Source: Actinomycetes bacterium
GTDB taxonomy: Bacteria > Actinomycetota > Acidimicrobiia > Acidimicrobiales > CADCSY01
Assembly (NCBI GenBank): GCA_025464025.1
Contig: JAODBP010000082.1
Location: 1 to 13,522, forward strand
Direction: 5' to 3'
DNA length: 13,522 bases
A model generated the notes under the pieces. It was not told where the DNA came from and searched no databases. It saw only the letters and a program-made list of their open reading frames with translations. The translations under genes were made by a program, and so were the position numbers. This document shows, piece by piece, positions 1 through 7,581 of this stretch (positions are counted from its first letter, which is position 1; every line of letters begins with the position of its first letter).

Positions 1-877
1 CGTCGGGCACGGCCAGGATCGCCTCGTCGCGCTTGCCCTGGAAGAACAGGTCCTGGATCTTCAGGGCCTCCTCCTCGAAGCCCATCCGCTGCATCAGCTT
101 GGTGTGGTAGTTCTGGCCCTTGGCCCCCATGCCGCCGATGTAGAAGGCGAGCCCACCCTTCACCGGGAGCAGGGCCGAGGCCACGTCGTCGGTGACGGTG
201 AAGTTCACCAGGGCGGTGATCTCGAAGCCGGGCTTGGCGTTGGCCAGCTGGTCGGCGTAGACGTCCTGGCGGAACGGCGAGTAGTAGAGCGGCAGCCAGC
301 CGTCGGCGATCTCGGCCGTCTGGGTCACGTTCTTCGGGCCCTCGGCCCCCATGAAGATCGGGATCTCCTTGCGGAGCGGGTGGATCATCATCTTGAGCGG
401 CTTGCCCAGCCCGACCGAGCCGGGGCCCGAGTAGGGGTGCTGGTAGAACTCGCCCTGGAAGTCGAGCGGGCCCTCGTCGCGGGCCAGCGCCCGGCGGATG
501 ATCTCCACGTACTCACGGGTGCGGGCGAGCGGGCGGGCCGACGGCTGGCCGTACCAGCCCTCCACCACCTGCGGGCCCGACACGCCGAGCCCGAGGATGA
601 AGCGACCACCGGAGAGGTGGTCGATGGTGGCCGCCGCCATGGCCGTGGCCACCGGCGTCCGGGCCGCCATCTGCACGATGCCCGTGCCGATGCGCACCTT
701 CTTGGTGTGGGCCGCCATCCAGGTGGCGAACGAGAAGGCGTCGTTGCCCCACGACTCGGCGGTCCAGATCGAGTCGAACCCGACCGCCTCGGCCGCCTGC
801 GCCTGCTCCACCATGTTCGGGTTCGGGCCCTTGCCCCAGTACCCGAACGTCATCCCCAGCTTCAGCTCTCCGGCCAT
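1..877 (-). CDS. LLM class F420-dependent oxidoreductase, partial (3' end beyond window)
   Basis: Luciferase-like TIM-barrel flavin/F420 oxidoreductase. The ATG at 877 opens a frame that stays open to the left edge, giving 292 residues. The family is usually about 340-350 residues, so roughly 50 C-terminal residues are missing. Visible hallmarks: an N-terminal strand MAGELKLGMTFGYWG, a GFDSIW segment near residue 35, the family motif HLSGGRFILGLGVSGPQVV around residues 93-111, and IFMGAEGPKN at about 176-185. Members of this actinobacterial family usually use reduced F420 as hydride donor or acceptor; cofactor use here is inferred from the family, not seen. The gene starts 10 bp after the P450 stop codon on the same strand, so the two are probably cotranscribed and the enzyme may process the P450 product. 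The only upstream ribosome-site candidate is AGGG, 8 nt before the ATG. Substrate unknown. Confidence 0.9.
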   Translation of the reverse strand, partial: MAGELKLGMTFGYWGKGPNPNMVEQAQAAEAVGFDSIWTAESWGNDAFSFATWMAAHTKKVRIGTGIVQMAARTPVATAMAAATIDHLSGGRFILGLGVSGPQVVEGWYGQPSARPLARTREYVEIIRRALARDEGPLDFQGEFYQHPYSGPGSVGLGKPLKMMIHPLRKEIPIFMGAEGPKNVTQTAEIADGWLPLYYSPFRQDVYADQLANAKPGFEITALVNFTVTDDVASALLPVKGGLAFYIGGMGAKGQNYHTKLMQRMGFEEEALKIQDLFFQGKRDEAILAVPD

Positions 878-887
878 GAATTCGACC

Positions 888-2054
888 CTAGGACATCTCG
901 ACGTCGAGGCGGACCGGTCCCTGCATCATGAAGAACCGGACCCGCTCGTAGCCGAAGCCGTCGGCCAGTCGCATCACCGGGATCCGGTCGAGCACGGCGT
1001 CGAGCGCGCTGACCAGCTCGAGGCGGGCGAGCGGGGCGCCGACGCACAGGTGCGTGCCCCAACCGAAGCCGAGGTGCTGGCGCACCACCTCGCCCCGATC
1101 GAGGTCGAAGTCCTTCGGGCACCCGAACACGGCCTCGTCGTGGTTGGCCGACGCGTAGCCGAGGGCGACGATCGACCCGGCCGCGATGGCCACCCCGCCG
1201 AGCTCGACGTCCTCGGCCGGTTGGCGGAACAGCACCTGGACCGGCGGGCGGATGCGCAGCGCCTCCTCGACGGCCTGGGCCACCAGCGACCGGTCGTCGC
1301 GGACCCGCTCGTAGGCGCCGGGCGTGCGCAGCAGGTCGTAGAAGAGGTTGCCGACGAGGTGCGTCGTCGTCTCGATCCCGCCGACGATCACGTCCTTCGA
1401 CAGGTGGGTGAGGATCCGCTCGTCCGAGAGGTGCTCGCCCTCGTCGTCGACCGCCTCGACCAGCGCGGTCATGAGGTCGGGCGGCCGCTCGGTCGAGGCC
1501 TGGCGGTCACGGATGATGTCGCGCAGCCGGTCGTCGAAGGCCACCACCCGGTCGACGGCCGACGGGTCGGTGTCCATCGCCATGTAGTCGTCGGAGTAGC
1601 CACGCAACGCGGGACGGTCGGCCTCGGGGATGCCGGCGACGTGGCCGATCACGAGGGCCGGCAGCGGCGCGCCGAGCTCGGCGATCAGGTCGGCCGACGC
1701 CCGGCCGGCGAACCGGTCGACGAGGTCGGCGCACACCTGGCGCACGAACGGCCCGTACGGCCGGGTGGCCGGCGGGCTGAGGGCGCTGGCCAGCGCCTTG
1801 CGACCGCGGGTGTGCACCGGCGGGTCGGTCTCGCCGAGGTTGAGTTGGTCGGGCGTGCGGGTGTCCTCGTCGGCCGGGCGGAACTTGCCCTGCCGGTAGA
1901 TCTCGGGGTGCCGACAGACCTCGAGGATGTCCTCGTGCCGGGCCACGTAGAACATGCCCGGCTGGATCTCGGACACCGGCTCCTCGTGCCGCAACCGGTC
2001 GAGCAGCGGCTCGTGGGCGTCGACCACGTCCGGATCGAAGATGTCGTAGCGCAC
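888..2054 (-). CDS. Cytochrome P450
   Basis: Soluble bacterial class I P450, 388 residues from the GTG at 2054. An upstream ATG at 2096 would give 402 residues, but the GTG is preceded by the strong ribosome site GGGGGAGG 4 nt away and begins at the typical N-terminus (VRYDIFDPDVV), so I prefer it. In the 402-residue numbering the hallmarks are the I-helix GGIETTTH at 239-246 (the usual Ala-Gly-x-Asp/Glu-Thr-Thr with Gly in place of Ala), the K-helix ExxR at E278-R281, and the heme loop FGWGTHLCVG at 344-353 with ligand Cys351. It hydroxylates an unknown substrate and needs a ferredoxin and reductase; neither is in the window. It is the first gene of a minus-strand pair with the LLM oxidoreductase and is divergent from the methyltransferase gene across 122 bp. 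Confidence 0.95.
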   Translation of the reverse strand: MRYDIFDPDVVDAHEPLLDRLRHEEPVSEIQPGMFYVARHEDILEVCRHPEIYRQGKFRPADEDTRTPDQLNLGETDPPVHTRGRKALASALSPPATRPYGPFVRQVCADLVDRFAGRASADLIAELGAPLPALVIGHVAGIPEADRPALRGYSDDYMAMDTDPSAVDRVVAFDDRLRDIIRDRQASTERPPDLMTALVEAVDDEGEHLSDERILTHLSKDVIVGGIETTTHLVGNLFYDLLRTPGAYERVRDDRSLVAQAVEEALRIRPPVQVLFRQPAEDVELGGVAIAAGSIVALGYASANHDEAVFGCPKDFDLDRGEVVRQHLGFGWGTHLCVGAPLARLELVSALDAVLDRIPVMRLADGFGYERVRFFMMQGPVRLDVEMS

Positions 2055-2058
2055 CGCG

Positions 2059-2066
2059 CCTCCCCC
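2059..2066 (-). promoter_or_regulatory. Shine-Dalgarno sequence fixing the P450 start
   Basis: On the minus strand this reads GGGGGAGG and lies 4 nt upstream of the GTG at 2054. The alternative ATG at 2096 has only a purine run directly abutting it, which is too close to work. This is why the shorter P450 start is chosen. Confidence 0.6.
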
Positions 2067-2163
2067 AGGCTGGTCCAGGTCGCCAGCTTGTCGCATCCCC
2101 TCATACGGCGGACGACCTCGACGCTCCTGCAGGCGCTCTCGCTGGCGAGGACCATCGGTGCCC

Positions 2164-2169
2164 TACGGT
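2164..2169 (+). promoter_or_regulatory. Candidate -10 element, leaderless start of methyltransferase
   Basis: TACGGT fits the actinobacterial TAnnnT -10 pattern. It ends 7 nt before the GTG at 2177, the spacing expected when transcription begins at the start codon itself. No convincing -35 hexamer was found 16-18 bp upstream. No Shine-Dalgarno sequence precedes the GTG, which also favours a leaderless mRNA. Confidence 0.4.
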
Positions 2170-2176
2170 CGTCGCC

Positions 2177-2971
2177 GTGGCGACCGATGACGAACGCCGA
2201 TGGATCGGATCGATGTCCGACGTGTACGAGCGGCTGCTCGTGCCCGCCCTGTTCCGGCCGTTCGCCCTCGACCTGGCGCGCCGGGTCGAGGCGCTGGGCC
2301 CCGGCGCCGTGCTCGAGCTGGCCGCCGGCACGGGTGCCCTCACCCGGGAGCTGACGTCTCGGCCAGACGTCGTGGTCGTGGCGACCGACCTCAACCCGGG
2401 GATGGTGGAGGTCGGCTCAGCGCTGGCCCCGATGGCGACGTGGGAGACCGCCGATGCCTCGTCGCTCCCGTTCGAAGCGGGGCGCTTCGACGTCGTGGCC
2501 TGCCAGTTCGGCGTCATGTTCTTCCCCGACAAGCCACAGGCCGCCCGCGAGGCGGGACGGGTGCTGCGGCCGGGCGGTCGGGTGCTGCTCAGCACGTGGG
2601 GCGCGCTCGACGAGCACGGGTTCGCATCCGCCCTCGTCGCCGCCCTCGACGAGGCCCTGCCCGACGGCGCCCCGGGCTTCGTCGCCGCCGTGCCGCACGG
2701 CTACCACGACCTCGACGTGGTGGTGGCCGACCTGACCGCCGGCGGGCTCGAGGTGCTCGAGGTCGACACGGTGACGCTCGAGGGGACGGCGACGGCCGAC
2801 GACCTCGCCGTCGGGTTCTGCACCGGCACCCCGCTGCGGCCGGCGATCGAGCAGCGGGCGGAACTCGCGGCCACGGTCGACGCCGTGGCCGCGGCGATGC
2901 GGGCACGGCTGGGCGAGGGCCGGGTGTCGGTCCCGATGACGGCCCACGTGGTCACCGCGACGAACCGCTAG
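2177..2971 (+). CDS. Class I SAM-dependent methyltransferase (UbiE/Methyltransf_11 type)
   Basis: Rossmann-fold methyltransferase of 264 residues. Motif I is VLELAAGTG at 45-53. The acidic residue that would hold the SAM ribose is D71 in ATDLNPGM. The adenine-binding segment is ADASSLPF at 92-99, followed by the [15 protein letters not shown] strand. Motif III is [15 protein letters not shown] at 128-142. The C-terminal ~120 residues are variable and probably form the acceptor pocket, so the methyl acceptor cannot be named. The GTG start at 2177 is supported by a -10-like TACGGT 7 nt upstream; an internal ATG at 2213 (MSDVYERL) is a weaker alternative. The gene ends 11 bp before the CoA transferase on the same strand, so the two probably share a transcript, which hints that the methylated compound, or its precursor, is handled as a CoA thioester. 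Confidence 0.9.
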   Translation: MATDDERRWIGSMSDVYERLLVPALFRPFALDLARRVEALGPGAVLELAAGTGALTRELTSRPDVVVVATDLNPGMVEVGSALAPMATWETADASSLPFEAGRFDVVACQFGVMFFPDKPQAAREAGRVLRPGGRVLLSTWGALDEHGFASALVAALDEALPDGAPGFVAAVPHGYHDLDVVVADLTAGGLEVLEVDTVTLEGTATADDLAVGFCTGTPLRPAIEQRAELAATVDAVAAAMRARLGEGRVSVPMTAHVVTATNR

Positions 2972-2982
2972 ACACGGGCGCC

Positions 2983-4170
2983 ATGGCTCCCGTGCTCGGC
3001 GGCATCCGCGTCCTCGACCTGACCCGCAACCTGGCCGGGCCGTTCTGCACCATGACGCTGGGCGACCTCGGGGCCGAGGTGGTCAAGGTCGAGCAGCCCG
3101 GGGCCGGCGACGACACCCGGCACTGGGCCCCGCCGACGTGGGGCGAGGAGAGCGCCACGTTCCTGAGCGCCAACCGGAACAAGCAGTCGATCGCCGTCGA
3201 CCTCTCGCAGCCCGAGGGGGCGGCGATCGTGCGGGCGCTCGCCGCCCGGTGCGACGTCCTGGTGGAGTCGTTCAAGCCCGGGTCGCTCGACAAGCGCGGG
3301 CTCGGTTTCGAGCAGCTCCGGGTCGACAACCCCCGACTCGTCTGGTGCTCGATCTCGGCGTACGGCCAGGAGGGACCGGAGCGGGACTCACCCGGCTACG
3401 ACCCGATCATCCAGGCGTTCACCGGGATCATGCACATCACCGGCTGGCCCGACGGTCCGCCGGCCCGGCTCGGGATCGCCGCCCTCGACCTCGGCGCGGC
3501 GATGTGGGGGGTCATCGGGATCCAGGCCGCGCTGATGGAGCGGGAGCGGACCGGCGTGGGCGGGCGGGTCGACACGTCGCTGCTGGAGACGGCGGGCTAC
3601 TGGCTCTCGTACCACCTCGGTGGCTACCTCGGCTCCGGCACGGATCCGAACCGCGGCGGTACCGCGGCCGGGTTCATCGCGCCGTACGAGACGTTCCCGA
3701 CGGCCGACGGCGACCTCATGGTCACCGCGGCCAACGACAACCTCTTCCGGGCCTTCGCCACCGGCATCGGGCTCCCCGAGCTGCTCGACGACGATCGCTT
3801 CCGCACCAACCGGGACCGGGTGCGCCACCGCCAGGCCCTGCGCGACCGCATCGTCGTGCGCATGGCCACGAAGACGGCCCGCGAGTGGGAGGAGCTGCTC
3901 AAGGGCTCGGTGCCGTGCACCCGGGTCCGCACCGTCGGGGAGCTGGCCACCGACCCGCAGCTCGAGGCGCTCGACCTGGTCCGGCCGCTCCCGACGCCGA
4001 CCCAGCCCGATCTCCAGGCCGTCGGCCTCCCCTTCACCCGCGACGGCGAGCGCGGCGCCCGCTGGGACCCGCCGCCGACCCTCGGCCAGCACACCGACGA
4101 GGTCCTGTCCGAGCTCGGCTTCGACGCCGACCGCATCGCCGCGTTGCGGACGGCCGGCATCGTCGGCTGA
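2983..4170 (+). CDS. Family III CoA transferase (CaiB/BaiF type)
   Basis: 395-residue family III CoA transferase, the usual length. The N-terminus [20 protein letters not shown] is diagnostic, followed by [17 protein letters not shown], the nucleotide-binding front of the fold. The catalytic aspartate falls in [11 protein letters not shown] at residue 169, the same number as Asp169 in E. coli Frc and CaiB. A second typical block is [16 protein letters not shown]. These interlocked dimers move CoA between an acyl-CoA donor and a free acid through an aspartyl-CoA thioester, and some relatives are acyl-CoA racemases, so the exact reaction is open. Start ATG at 2983 lies 11 bp after the methyltransferase stop, with no clear Shine-Dalgarno. 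The stop codon is at the left edge of a long hairpin that separates it from the converging acyl-CoA dehydrogenase genes. In context it probably loads a substrate acid onto CoA. Confidence 0.93.
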   Translation: MAPVLGGIRVLDLTRNLAGPFCTMTLGDLGAEVVKVEQPGAGDDTRHWAPPTWGEESATFLSANRNKQSIAVDLSQPEGAAIVRALAARCDVLVESFKPGSLDKRGLGFEQLRVDNPRLVWCSISAYGQEGPERDSPGYDPIIQAFTGIMHITGWPDGPPARLGIAALDLGAAMWGVIGIQAALMERERTGVGGRVDTSLLETAGYWLSYHLGGYLGSGTDPNRGGTAAGFIAPYETFPTADGDLMVTAANDNLFRAFATGIGLPELLDDDRFRTNRDRVRHRQALRDRIVVRMATKTAREWEELLKGSVPCTRVRTVGELATDPQLEALDLVRPLPTPTQPDLQAVGLPFTRDGERGARWDPPPTLGQHTDEVLSELGFDADRIAALRTAGIVG

Positions 4171-4218
4171 ACTGGCGACGATCCGTGCACAGATGTGTGC
4201 ACGATCCATCGCCAGTTC
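4169..4218. terminator. Long hairpin between convergent genes, probable bidirectional terminator
   Basis: Inverted repeat of about 21 paired bases. The left arm GAACTGGCGA-C-GATC-C-GTGCACA (4169-4191) pairs with TGTGCAC-GATC-CA-TCGCCAGTTC (4196-4218) around the loop GATG, with one small internal loop and one bulge. It begins inside the CoA transferase stop codon and ends 12 bp from the stop codon of the converging acyl-CoA dehydrogenase. There is no T-tract on either side, which is common for actinobacterial terminators. The position and near-symmetry suggest it ends transcripts from both sides. Confidence 0.65.
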
Positions 4219-4230
4219 GGCGGTCGAGGG

Positions 4231-5376
4231 CTAGCGGCGGGCCTTGGGGAGGCCGAGGTGGCGCTCGGCCACGTTGTTGCGGTTGATCTCCGAGGTGCCG
4301 CCGTAGATGGTCGTCACCGGCGAGTGGCGGGCGTCGTACTCGATCCAGCCGTCGGCGGCGGCGCCGTCCTCGTGGAACTGGAGGATGCCGGCCGGGCCGG
4401 CCGCCTGCATGAACCACTTCGAGGCCTTCTGGTACGCCTCGGTGGCGAAGATCTTCGTCATCGAGCCCTCGAGGCCGGGCGTGCCTCCCGAGGCGGCGAT
4501 CCAGGCCGAGCGCTGGGTGAGGAGCTTGGCCACCTCGTTGTCGATGGCCACCCGGGCCATGCGCTCGCGCACCTGGGGATCAGCGATGGCGCCCGAGGTC
4601 TCGGCCCAGTCGCGGAAGTGGCGCAGCAGCGGGACGCCGGGGTTGGTGCCACCCATCACGCCGCGCTCGAGCGAGAGGGCCACGGTCATGACCGACCAGC
4701 CCTCGTTCACGTCGCCCAGCACGGCCTCGTCGCCGACCCGCACGTCGTCGTAGAACGTGGCGTTGGTGCGCTCGGTGGCCATCGTCGGCACCGCCTCGAC
4801 GCTGATGCCGGGCGTGTCCATCGGGAGGATGAACATCGTCAGGCCCTTGTGCTTCGGAACGTCGGGGTCGGTCCGGGTGAGCAGGATCAGCCAGTCGGCG
4901 ACGTGGGCCATGGTCGTCCACATCTTCGCCCCGTTGATCACCCACTCGTCGCCGTCGCGCACGGCCTTGGTGCTGATCGAGGCCACGTCGCTGCCGTAGT
5001 CGGGCTCGCTGTAGCCCATGCAGACGTGGGAGCGGGCCTCGATGATCGAGGGGATGATGCGGGCCTTCTGCTCGTCGGTGCCGACCCGGTTGACGACGCC
5101 GGCGATCATCACCGACACGGCCAGGGCGTCGAACGGCACCTGGGCCTTCTCGAGCTCGTTGAACAGCACCCACAGCTCGATCGGGTCGCCCGTGCCCATG
5201 CCGGGAACGGCCCGCTCGACGAGGCCCTCGGCGGCGAGGGCGGCGTTGAGCTCGGGGATGTCGAACGTGCCCGACGTGTGGCACCGCTCGATGCGCTCGG
5301 GCGTGACGGTACGAGCCACGATCTCGCGGATCTGCTGGCGGTAGGCCTCGACCTCGGGCGGCAGGGAGAAGTCCAT
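4231..5376 (-). CDS. Acyl-CoA dehydrogenase, large (catalytic) subunit
   Basis: 381-residue flavin acyl-CoA dehydrogenase. Seen: N-terminal helical domain from MDFSLPPEVEAYRQQ, the FAD/substrate block MGYSEPDYGSD at 120-130, GAKMWTTMAHVADW at 149-162, and the C-terminal IYGGTSEINRNNVAERHLGL at 357-376. The position that is Glu in medium-chain enzymes (YEGT) is Gly here (YGGT). A Glu instead stands in SLERG at residue 237, matching the helix-G catalytic base of isovaleryl-CoA dehydrogenase (DLER). It would introduce an alpha-beta double bond into an acyl-CoA, passing electrons to ETF. The gene starts within the stop codon of the smaller dehydrogenase gene (TGATG, 1-nt overlap), with GGGAG 6-7 nt upstream, so the two are translationally coupled and likely form a heteromer like the FadE26-FadE27 (ChsE4-ChsE5) enzymes of mycobacterial steroid degradation. 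Substrate unknown. Confidence 0.93.
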   Translation of the reverse strand: MDFSLPPEVEAYRQQIREIVARTVTPERIERCHTSGTFDIPELNAALAAEGLVERAVPGMGTGDPIELWVLFNELEKAQVPFDALAVSVMIAGVVNRVGTDEQKARIIPSIIEARSHVCMGYSEPDYGSDVASISTKAVRDGDEWVINGAKMWTTMAHVADWLILLTRTDPDVPKHKGLTMFILPMDTPGISVEAVPTMATERTNATFYDDVRVGDEAVLGDVNEGWSVMTVALSLERGVMGGTNPGVPLLRHFRDWAETSGAIADPQVRERMARVAIDNEVAKLLTQRSAWIAASGGTPGLEGSMTKIFATEAYQKASKWFMQAAGPAGILQFHEDGAAADGWIEYDARHSPVTTIYGGTSEINRNNVAERHLGLPKARR

Positions 5377-6362
5377 CAGATGCTCCCGAAGAGGAGGTCG
5401 GCCAGGCGGCGCGACTCGGCGGCGGGGTCGTCGAGCACCAGCGACCAGCCTCGGGCCCGCCGGTAGAAGAGCTGGATGTCGTACTCCTCGGAGAAGCCGT
5501 AGCCCCCGTGGACGTGCAGGCTCCGGTCGGTGGCCAGCACGGCCACGTCGGAGGCGAAGAGGAACGCCATCGATGCCAGGGCCACCTGGTCCTCGACCGC
5601 GTTGTCGCCGGTGTCGAGCGAGCCGGGGCCCTCGGCCCACGCCGCCTTGTGGGTGAGCAGGCGGGCGCCGTCGATCAGGCCGGGCAGCTCGGCCAGGGCG
5701 TGCTGCACGCCCTGGAACGTGCCGATCGGGACGCCGAACTGGATGCGGCTCTTGGCGTACTCGACGCCCAGCTCGAGGGCGGTGGACGCGATGCCGACGA
5801 GGGCACCGGCGGTGAGCACCTGCCACTCGGCCAGCACGGTGGCGAACTGCGATGCCGGACCGAGGATGGTGCGGTCGCCCACCGTCGAGCGATCGGCCAG
5901 CGGGGCGGCGGCGTGGTTGCGGGGGCCGGCCATCGGCGCCTCGGAGCGCACGGCCACCAGCTCGTCGCCCTCGACGCCGATGACGACGCTGGCCACGGCA
6001 CCGGCCGGCACCAGCCGCCACGTGCCGTCGACGGCCGGGCGCAGCGAGATCGTGGCGATGGTGGAACCGTCGACCACATCGGCCGCGGGGTGAGCCCGCG
6101 AGGCGGCGAGGTGCTCGACCAGCGGCACCGGGGCGATGGCCCGGCCCAGCTGCTCGGCCGCCACGACGAGGTCGCCCATGGTGGCGCCCTCGACGCCCAT
6201 GCCCGGGGCACCGGTCTCGGCCAGCCGGTCCCACAGGGCCTGGTCGAAGCCGAGCGGCTCGGCGGCGCGCGCCACCGACGGGGGCGCCTCCTTGGCGAAG
6301 AAGGTCGAGAACAGCTCCTCGACCGACTGCTGGTCGGGGCTCAGCCCGAGATCAACCGTCAC
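5376..6362 (-). CDS. Acyl-CoA dehydrogenase, small (non-catalytic) subunit
   Basis: 328-residue dehydrogenase-like protein, shorter than the usual 380-400. N-terminal helices (LSPDQQSVEELFSTFFAKE), a degenerate middle domain, then a well-kept C-terminal domain with SRIQFGVPIGTFQGVQHALAE-type FAD contacts at 205-225 and HGGYGFSEEYDIQLFYRRA at 285-303. I see no catalytic Glu. The helix-G position aligns with Trp180 in AEWQVLTAG, and the C-terminal YEGT-type site reads VLDDP. This is the pattern of the partner subunit in heterotetrameric acyl-CoA dehydrogenases, where it completes the FAD site. Start is GTG at 6362, 37 bp after the permease stop. AAGGA 11 nt upstream, or AACAAT ending 6 nt before the GTG, are candidate ribosome and -10 sites. 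The gene overlaps the larger subunit gene by 1 nt. Confidence 0.9.
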   Translation of the reverse strand: MTVDLGLSPDQQSVEELFSTFFAKEAPPSVARAAEPLGFDQALWDRLAETGAPGMGVEGATMGDLVVAAEQLGRAIAPVPLVEHLAASRAHPAADVVDGSTIATISLRPAVDGTWRLVPAGAVASVVIGVEGDELVAVRSEAPMAGPRNHAAAPLADRSTVGDRTILGPASQFATVLAEWQVLTAGALVGIASTALELGVEYAKSRIQFGVPIGTFQGVQHALAELPGLIDGARLLTHKAAWAEGPGSLDTGDNAVEDQVALASMAFLFASDVAVLATDRSLHVHGGYGFSEEYDIQLFYRRARGWSLVLDDPAAESRRLADLLFGSI

Positions 6363-6399
6363 GTCTCTATTGTTCCTTGTCGAAGGATCGCGGACCCCA

Positions 6400-7581
6400 T
6401 CAGCCGAGCCGCAGGGTCTCGAGCGGCTCCAGCCGGGCGGCCTTGACCGACGGGTAGAGGCCGGCTGCCACCGACACGCCCACGGCCAGCCCGACCCAGA
6501 TCGGGACCTTGGCGTAGGCCACGACGACGACCCACCCGGCGAGCTGCGAGATGCCGTACACCAACCCGACCCCGAGGGCGGCGCCGGCCAGCCCGCCCAG
6601 CACGCCGACGAAGAGGGCCTCGAGCAGGAACTGCCCGGCCACCAGCGAGCGACGGTGGCCGAGGGCCCGCCGGATGCCGATCTCCGACGATCGCTGGATC
6701 ACCGAGATCGACATGACGTTGGCGATGCCGAGCCCACCCACGGCCAGGGCGAGGAGCCCGGCGAAGAGAGCGGTCTGCTGGAGGGTCTTGTCGGCCTGGG
6801 CCGAGGCCTTCAAGGCGTCGGTCGGCACCTCGGTCGCCACCTCGTCGGGCCCGCCCAGGCTGATGGCGGTCGGCAGGGCGTCCGCCGTCTCCTGCGTGCG
6901 CCGGGGGTCCGACCGGACGTAGAGCTTCGTCGGCTTCCCGTCCGTCCCGAAGTCGTGCTCCGCCGCCCACTGGGTCATGAACACGGCGTTGTCGAGCTTG
7001 GGCTCGAGCTTCACCTGGTCGAGCACGCCGACCACGCCGTAGTCGACGTCGCCGAGCCGGATGGTGCGGATCTCCCCGGGGAGGTAGCCGTACTCCTTGG
7101 CCAGCCCGGTGCCGAGCACGACCGACCGGACGTGGCCCCGCACGTCGGCCGAGTTGAGCCACCGGCCGCTCTGCAGCGGCACCTCGAGGACGTCGGGCAG
7201 CGCCAGGTCGGCGGCCTGCACCGGGACGGGGAAGGCGGCGTAGTGATCAGCGGACCCGACGCTCGGCAGGGCGACCACGCCGGACAGCTCGGCCGTGGCT
7301 GCCGCCGACCGCACCGTCGGCACGGCCTTGGCCCGGCGGACGGCATCCTCCGGGAAGGTCGGGTTCTGCTGGCCGAAGCTGCCGCCGGCCGACGCCACGA
7401 TGAGGTTGGTCCCCAACTTCGACAGCTCGGCCTTGAGGTCGCCCTTGGCGCTCTCGGTCAGGCCGACGGCACCGACCATGGCGGCCACGCCGACGATCGG
7501 GCCCAGCATGATCAGCACCGTCCGCGTCACCTTGGCCGTGAGCCCGGCCCACGCCACCCCGAGCAGATCCCGCGCGATCAC
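6400..7581 (-). CDS. ABC transporter permease, MacB/FtsX family
   Basis: 393-residue membrane subunit of a type VII (mechanotransmission) ABC exporter. Predicted topology from hydrophobicity: one segment at about 21-41, a large extracytoplasmic domain at about 43-265, then three segments at about 268-292, 316-344 and 350-376. The FtsX/MacB signature is present in SSEIGIRRALGHRRSLV (298-314), which contacts the ATPase, and the ending YPSVKAARLEPLETLR is typical. It lacks a fused ATPase domain, so it resembles Bacillus YknZ rather than E. coli MacB. The GTG start at 7581 overlaps the ATPase stop by 4 nt (GTGA). It should work as a dimer with that ATPase and the adaptor upstream. Cargo unknown; relatives move peptides, lipoproteins, antibiotics or siderophores. 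Confidence 0.93.
   Translation of the reverse strand: MIARDLLGVAWAGLTAKVTRTVLIMLGPIVGVAAMVGAVGLTESAKGDLKAELSKLGTNLIVASAGGSFGQQNPTFPEDAVRRAKAVPTVRSAAATAELSGVVALPSVGSADHYAAFPVPVQAADLALPDVLEVPLQSGRWLNSADVRGHVRSVVLGTGLAKEYGYLPGEIRTIRLGDVDYGVVGVLDQVKLEPKLDNAVFMTQWAAEHDFGTDGKPTKLYVRSDPRRTQETADALPTAISLGGPDEVATEVPTDALKASAQADKTLQQTALFAGLLALAVGGLGIANVMSISVIQRSSEIGIRRALGHRRSLVAGQFLLEALFVGVLGGLAGAALGVGLVYGISQLAGWVVVVAYAKVPIWVGLAVGVSVAAGLYPSVKAARLEPLETLRLG

Noticed and set aside
2138..2149. CTCGC-TG-GCGAG inverted repeat between the P450 and methyltransferase
   Set aside because: Five-base arms of pure GC-rich sequence are expected by chance here, and there is no matching second copy in the gap.
498..2354. 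618-codon plus-strand open frame across the LLM oxidoreductase, P450 and methyltransferase
   Set aside because: Runs antisense to two genes with intact family motifs and into a third in another frame; composition is that of a GC-driven shadow.
4747..4765. TAGAACGTGGCGTTGG, resembling half of a KstR-type steroid operator
   Set aside because: Lies inside the acyl-CoA dehydrogenase coding region, is not symmetric, and encodes conserved residues.
5377..6234. N-terminal extension of the large acyl-CoA dehydrogenase to 667 codons
   Set aside because: The extension is Arg/Gly-rich and lies within the small-subunit gene; the ATG at 5376 gives the usual family start and length.
6374..6387. Short hairpin TCCTT-N4-AAGGA that could hide the ribosome site of the small dehydrogenase subunit
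   Set aside because: Only five pairs, and the AAGGA lies 11 nt from the GTG, so it may not be the working ribosome site; not enough to call a regulatory element.
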